Shown here piece by piece: positions 5,410 to 7,219 of a stretch of DNA of 7,219 nucleotides. The notes beneath the pieces are model-generated. The model did no database searches. It was not told where the DNA came from and saw nothing but the letters and a program-made list of their open reading frames with translations. The position numbers and the translations under genes are program-made. Position 1 is the first letter of the stretch. Each line of letters starts with the position of its first letter. The stretch comes from Candidatus Bathyarchaeota archaeon JdFR-04. GTDB taxonomy: Archaea > Thermoproteota > Bathyarchaeia > Bathyarchaeales > UBA233. The stretch lies in contig MTLR01000078.1 of NCBI GenBank assembly GCA_002010925.1, forward strand, positions 1 through 7,219, in the 5' to 3' direction.

Positions 5410-5429
5410 AAACTTACACCTGTAAGTTT
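5410..5429. promoter_or_regulatory. 20-bp palindrome, candidate operator of the winged-HTH gene
   Basis: AAACTTAC-ACCT-GTAAGTTT has perfect 8-bp arms around a 4-nt centre. It ends about 22 bp upstream of the TATA box at 5451 and 53 bp before the regulator's ATG. The position suits an activator or repressor site for a dimeric winged-HTH protein, possibly the one encoded next door. Confidence 0.5.
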
Positions 5430-5448
5430 ATAGAGAGAATACAGGAAG

Positions 5449-5462
5449 AATTATATAAAAGC
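5449..5462 (+). promoter_or_regulatory. TATA box of the winged-HTH gene (leaderless)
   Basis: AATTATATAAAAGC is a strong archaeal TATA match centred near 5455. Transcription about 25 nt downstream would begin at or just before the ATG at 5483. The purine-rich GGGAAGG directly abuts the ATG and so cannot act as a spaced Shine-Dalgarno site, which supports a leaderless mRNA. Confidence 0.6.
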
Positions 5463-5482
5463 TGAAACCATTTCCGGGAAGG

Positions 5483-5749
5483 ATGAGAAAGGATTTTCGA
5501 AAGTATCAGGTCCTGGAGTTTCTTGATAGAGGGGGTGAGGCAACCGCAAGGGAAATCTACGACGGCATCTCTCCCCCCTCGAAACTCCACACGCTCACAA
5601 CGCATCTAAACCGATACTGGAAGAATGGACTGCTGGAAAAGAGACACTTAAAGGGAAAGACTCTCTACTCTTTGACTAGGAAGGGTTTAGAACGGCTAAA
5701 TTACTTCAGGCGTGTAAAATTCAAGGACATCCAACCCCTCAACCTCTGA
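5483..5749 (+). CDS. Winged helix-turn-helix transcriptional regulator (88 aa)
   Basis: A compact DNA-binding protein. Residues 5-28 give the first helices (FRKYQVLEFLDRGGEATARE), about 32-53 the recognition helix (SKLHTLTTHLNRYWKNGLLE), and 54-66 the wing hairpin (RHLKGKTLYSLT), followed by a helix with RKGLERL that is common in archaeal ArsR/PadR/MarR-like regulators. No ligand domain is present, so it probably acts as a plain dimeric repressor or activator. It has its own TATA box and a perfect 20-bp palindrome upstream, so autoregulation is plausible. Its stop faces the converging 56-aa gene, 82 bp away. It does not share a transcript with the DprA operon, although it could regulate it in trans. 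The specific family within the winged-HTH group is uncertain. Confidence 0.8.
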   Translation: MRKDFRKYQVLEFLDRGGEATAREIYDGISPPSKLHTLTTHLNRYWKNGLLEKRHLKGKTLYSLTRKGLERLNYFRRVKFKDIQPLNL

Positions 5750-5807
5750 CTTTTGGAATCCGTCTCACGGTTGTAACTCGAAAGTTTTCTCGAAAGACAA
5801 GGTAGAG

Positions 5808-5834
5808 ACAAAAAAGAAAGGGGATAAAAAATCA
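5808..5834 (-). terminator. Oligo-T terminator of the 56-aa gene
   Basis: Read on the minus strand, the TGA stop (5834-5832) runs straight into TTTTTTATCCCC and then a second TTTTTT tract near 5811-5815. This is the T-rich pattern at which archaeal RNA polymerase terminates. Confidence 0.45.
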
Positions 5835-6002
5835 GGCAGGGGAAAAGAACTCCTTCAATTCCTCGAATCTCTTTCTTACTTCATCTAAACTCTTAGATGC
5901 AAAATCTACTTCCACCTCTCCCCCAAAATCCACTATGACCAAGCCTATTTCATCCACCACATCTAATCTCAAAACCCCTCCGTCTATTTCGACTCTCTCC
6001 AT
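5832..6002 (-). CDS. Small acidic hypothetical protein (56 aa)
   Basis: The gene runs from ATG at 6002 to TGA at 5832. A good ribosome-binding site (GAGGTGA) lies 5 nt ahead of the ATG, an in-frame stop TGA lies shortly upstream, and a strong TATA element is about 40 nt upstream. The product begins with a Val/Ile/Asp-rich alternating segment, MERVEIDGGVLRLDVVDEIG then LVIVDFGGEVEVDFA, predicted as three or four beta-strands. It ends with a charged helix, LDEVRKRFEELKEFF. It is strongly acidic. The beta-sheet-plus-helix layout resembles small archaeal accessory or antitoxin-like proteins, but I recognise no family. Its signals are as good as those of the larger genes here, so I regard it as real. 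Confidence 0.7.
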   Translation of the reverse strand: MERVEIDGGVLRLDVVDEIGLVIVDFGGEVEVDFASKSLDEVRKRFEELKEFFSPA

Positions 6003-6048
6003 TCTATCACCTCATAAAAACCTCATTCGGAGAGTTATATAAATATTT
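6003..6048 (-). promoter_or_regulatory. Promoter and ribosome-binding site of the 56-aa gene
   Basis: On the minus strand, AAATATTTATATAACTC (about 6031-6047) contains an excellent TATA box about 40 nt before the ATG at 6002. GAGGTGA, just ahead of that ATG, is the ribosome-binding site. The predicted leader is about 15-20 nt. Confidence 0.6.
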
Positions 6049-6076
6049 TGTATTAAGTATTAAAGTTAGAATATAG

Positions 6077-6118
6077 AATTCTTGATCCTCAATTCCTGAT
6101 TCTCAATTCTCGATCATG
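6077..6118. repeat. Three imperfect 14-bp direct repeats (iteron-like)
   Basis: Three adjacent units, AATTCTTGATCCTC (6077-6090), AATTCCTGATTCTC (6091-6104) and AATTCTCGATCATG (6105-6118), share the consensus AATTCYYGATYCTC. They lie about 30 bp upstream (minus strand) of the TATA box of the 56-aa gene. Iteron-like spacing of just over one helical turn suits cooperative protein binding. Confidence 0.7.
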
Positions 6119-6184
6119 AACCAAGAAAGTAGGATGATTCCCCATAATAGTATATAGACCCGTGAGAAAAGTCCAAGCTTATTA

Positions 6185-6210
6185 TTCACGAGATTTGTAA
6201 AATTCGTGAA
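6185..6210. repeat. Inverted repeat TTCACGA...TCGTGAA
   Basis: Arms TTCACGA (6185-6191) and TCGTGAA (6204-6210) are perfect 7-bp complements with a 12-nt A/T-rich centre. It may be an operator or a chance palindrome. Confidence 0.4.
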
Positions 6211-6327
6211 ATGCTTTATTTCTGAATTATGATCAAATTTCGAGAATAGGGATTTAGTTGTGCATAACCTTTACTGGAGAGCAAACAAAAAGAATACATG
6301 TGAGTCCATCACATCAGAGTCCCAAGC

Positions 6328-6427
6328 ATTTTGCATGAATTTTTCTACGAAAAAGGTCATCTAGCCAAAATGGGGCAAGAAAAAAGAAGGAAATATAACC
6401 CAGTTTTATAATGCATTCATGTAAAAT
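6328..6427. repeat. Long-spaced 13-bp inverted repeat
   Basis: ATTTTGCATGAAT (6328-6340) and ATTCATGTAAAAT (6415-6427) match as inverted copies at 12 of 13 positions, 74 nt apart, in gene-free DNA. They could mark a structured RNA, or protein-binding sites of a recombination or replication region. Confidence 0.4.
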
Positions 6428-6532
6428 TCATCTGAGAGCATGGGTTTTTCAGAGGTAGTCATATGCCTTTCGAAAAATATTGTATCTATGATTCTCTGAG
6501 AGGTGCTTATTTTTCTCTGTGGGTATATACTT

Positions 6533-6769
6533 TTATTCCAACCCAGCCAGCCTTTTGAGATCACTCAGAGAGATCAACCATTTACCCGCTAAAACCACCC
6601 TTGCGATGTCATATCTCTCGATGTATTTTTTGAGAGTTTTCTTTTCAACACCTAAGTATAAGCTGAGTTGTTCGGCTGAGATCCATCCCTCTTCCGGCAA
6701 GCTTCCAATTATTTCTGTTTCCGGATCTATTTTCTTCTCCTTCCCATTCCCATTCTTCAATAAAACCAC
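6533..6769 (-). CDS. Excisionase-like helix-turn-helix protein
   Basis: A 75-78-aa DNA-binding protein. Residues 29-52, WISAEQLSLYLGVEKKTLKK and on, are an excisionase/MerR-type helix-turn-helix, followed by the typical wing VVLAGKWLISLSDLKRLAGL (58-77), in which the K-W-I/L-x-x-x-DL pattern is diagnostic of the HTH_17/excisionase group. Such proteins steer integrase direction or regulate mobile elements. The first possible start is GTG at 6769, which overlaps the GGGAGGTG motif. TTG at 6760 has that same motif at ideal spacing, so it may be the true start (75 aa). It is the last gene of a minus-strand operon, and its start lies inside the reading frame of the preceding zinc protein (about 120 nt overlap). 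The stop TAA is followed by A/T-rich DNA. Confidence 0.72.
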   Translation of the reverse strand: MVLLKNGNGKEKKIDPETEIIGSLPEEGWISAEQLSLYLGVEKKTLKKYIERYDIARVVLAGKWLISLSDLKRLAGLE

Positions 6770-6950
6770 CTCCCAACTTGCCTAAACTCTCTAGGGGGAT
6801 CTCTCCCCCTGTTTTTGCCAAAACTTTAACCTCACACTCTCTGCAAAGGTAGACCCACTTTGTATTGTTGAGATCTGAGTAAACACTAAGTGGTTCTTCC
6901 CTATTAGAGACTCCACAAACTCGACAATGTCTTAATGGTCTCTCCCTCAC
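6645..6950 (-). CDS. CxxC/CxxC zinc-binding hypothetical protein
   Basis: I place the start at GTG 6950 (101 aa). It overlaps the stop of the upstream peptide in GTGA, and GGAGG (6963-6959) lies 8 nt upstream. A longer frame from TTG 6989 would lack such support. The N-terminal half carries two knuckles, HCRVC (Cys9, Cys12) and LCRECEVKVLA (Cys36, Cys39), the pattern of a zinc-finger or treble-clef/HNH-like domain, though no catalytic residues are certain. The C-terminal 40 residues (from GGGFIEEW) overlap the HTH gene in another frame and look like its shadow. The ancestral protein may therefore have stopped near residue 60, with the present tail a read-through, or the two genes may be related by a frameshift. 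No named family is recognised. The real part is residues 1-60. Confidence 0.6.
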   Translation of the reverse strand: MRERPLRHCRVCGVSNREEPLSVYSDLNNTKWVYLCRECEVKVLAKTGGEIPLESLGKLGGGFIEEWEWEGEENRSGNRNNWKLAGRGMDLSRTTQLILRC

Positions 6951-7039
6951 TTTCCCAGCCTCCGTTTGAGGTCCTCCTTGAAGAGCCAAAGAGTTATGAA
7001 ATATAAAACGATAATCAGCGCTCTCTCAATTGCTTGCAT
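6947..7039 (-). CDS. 30-aa single-span membrane peptide
   Basis: ATG at 7039 to TGA at 6947 encodes MQAIERALIIVLYFITLWLF followed by KEDLKRRLGK. That is one uninterrupted hydrophobic helix of about 14-16 residues with a basic tail, a typical tiny membrane protein. Its stop overlaps the GTG start of the next gene (GTGA, 6950-6947), and it begins 6 nt after the stop of the preceding Cys-rich gene, so it fits the operon tightly. GAGG lies about 10 nt upstream of the start. Peptides of this kind in mobile elements can be toxins, holin-like proteins or membrane anchors; nothing here says which. It is easy to miss because of its length. Confidence 0.5.
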   Translation of the reverse strand: MQAIERALIIVLYFITLWLFKEDLKRRLGK

Positions 7040-7045
7040 CTCTTC

Positions 7046-7219
7046 TCATCCTCTATGCTGTTTCATTCCCTTGAGGCCACCTTTTCCTATCGTTGAAAGC
7101 TCTCCGTTTTTCCGCAAGTATCTCCTCCATGGAGCAGGCTCGAAATTACAATCCGGTGGAAAATCCTTGCACGACATTTTAGAGCATAGGAAGCACCGCA
7201 ACATGCTATCACACAAAAT
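7046..7219 (-). CDS. Cys-rich mini-protein, possibly partial at the right edge
   Basis: A minus frame is open from the window edge (7219) to TGA at 7046. If it starts at ATG 7204 the product has 52 residues. It begins MLRCFLCSKMSCKDFPPDC, with Cys4, Cys7, Cys12 and Cys19 (spacing x2, x4, x6), an apparent metal-binding cluster, and continues with a basic tail (RRYLRKNGELSTIGKGGLKG). The frame stays open upstream, so the true start may lie outside the window. The cluster resembles that of the small frame at 1478-1603 (C-x2-C-x4-C, followed by Cys and PP nearby), so the two may be distant relatives. It is the most upstream visible gene of the right-end minus-strand operon. No function can be named. 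Confidence 0.5.
   Translation of the reverse strand: MLCDSMLRCFLCSKMSCKDFPPDCNFEPAPWRRYLRKNGELSTIGKGGLKGMKQHRG

Larger units (their letters stand above)
5179..5482. other. Operon 3' end and regulatory spacer
   Basis: This 304-bp stretch separates the operon from the winged-HTH gene. It contains oligo-T runs after the operon, a perfect 12-bp palindrome ATCGGGCCCGAT (5292-5303), a 20-bp hairpin-like palindrome (5410-5429) and the TATA box of the regulator (5451-5460). Apart from the doubtful minus-strand frame I see no gene. Confidence 0.6.
6003..6532. other. 530-bp AT-rich non-coding region with repeats
   Basis: No frame of useful length or recognisable content exists on either strand; the longest peptides are under 20 residues. 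It contains the promoter of the 56-aa gene, three 14-bp direct repeats (6077-6118), a 7-bp inverted repeat (6185-6210), and a long-spaced 13-bp inverted repeat (6328-6340 with 6415-6427). It could hold regulatory sites, a replication origin of a former plasmid, or decayed genes. Confidence 0.6.

Noticed and set aside
5414..5605. A 63-aa minus-strand frame over the winged-HTH start
   Set aside because: It covers the TATA box and the HTH helices of the plus-strand gene and has no family pattern.
6077..6118. CRISPR-like repeats
   Set aside because: Units are 14 bp, adjacent and imperfect; iteron-like rather than repeat-spacer.
6440..6499. A 19-aa plus frame from ATG 6440, MGFSEVVICLSKNIVSMIL
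   Set aside because: Too short and lacks promoter or ribosome-binding signals.
6241..6530. tRNA, other structured RNA or att-site tRNA fragment
   Set aside because: No cloverleaf, T-loop motif or CCA-like end could be found on either strand.
6519..6785. An 88-aa plus-strand frame across the HTH gene
   Set aside because: It is antisense to the excisionase-like HTH and its wing; no ribosome-binding site.

Overview
The window looks like accessory DNA from a (hyper)thermophilic archaeon. Several starts have A/T-rich TATA boxes 20-30 nt ahead of a leaderless or short-leader start. Arginine is mostly AGA/AGG and isoleucine is often ATA, proteins are rich in Lys/Glu/Arg, and there are many very small zinc-binding and helix-turn-helix proteins. 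The style fits Archaeoglobales or a related euryarchaeote, but that placement is an inference. The gene content (integrase, excisionase-like HTH proteins, Cys-rich mini-proteins, broken genes) points to an integrated element or a defence/integration hotspot.

Left part (1-2005). A broken HicB-like antitoxin remnant runs off the left edge on the minus strand. It carries a 20-bp tandem repeat (3.6 copies) that probably arose by slippage inside the gene. Next is a complete tyrosine recombinase (210-1460) with an added C-terminal zinc ribbon and charged helix. Just behind it is a small gene whose Cys-rich N-terminus (1478-1603) and HTH C-terminus (1482-1670) lie in different frames. One base removed from a C6 run at 1582-1587 would join them. 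A poorly resolved 335-bp stretch follows.

Centre (2006-5178). A 77-aa zinc-ribbon protein is followed by a tightly coupled four-gene operon: an AbrB-DUF488 fusion (2311-2922), a 265-aa protein that may be a dual-OB/zinc type (2919-3716), a DprA/SLOG-like Rossmann protein (3713-4459) and a ComF-like phosphoribosyltransferase (4465-5178). The first two junctions are 4-nt stop/start overlaps (TTGA, ATGA) and the third is a 5-nt gap. A palindrome sits between the operon's TATA box and its first start codon, where an AbrB-type protein could repress its own promoter. I think this operon is the most interesting system here: a putative nucleotide- or nucleic-acid-sensing conflict/defence module.

Right part (5179-7219). 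A leaderless winged-HTH regulator (5483-5749), with a 20-bp palindrome upstream, converges on a 56-aa acidic protein (minus, 6002-5832). About 530 bp of AT-rich non-coding DNA follows, with three 14-bp direct repeats and several inverted repeats. The right end is a minus-strand operon entering from outside the window: a Cys-rich mini-protein (partial), a 30-aa single-span membrane peptide, a CxxC/CxxC zinc protein started at a GTGA overlap, and an excisionase-like HTH protein nested in the end of the zinc gene. Cys-motif plus HTH modules thus occur at both ends of the window.
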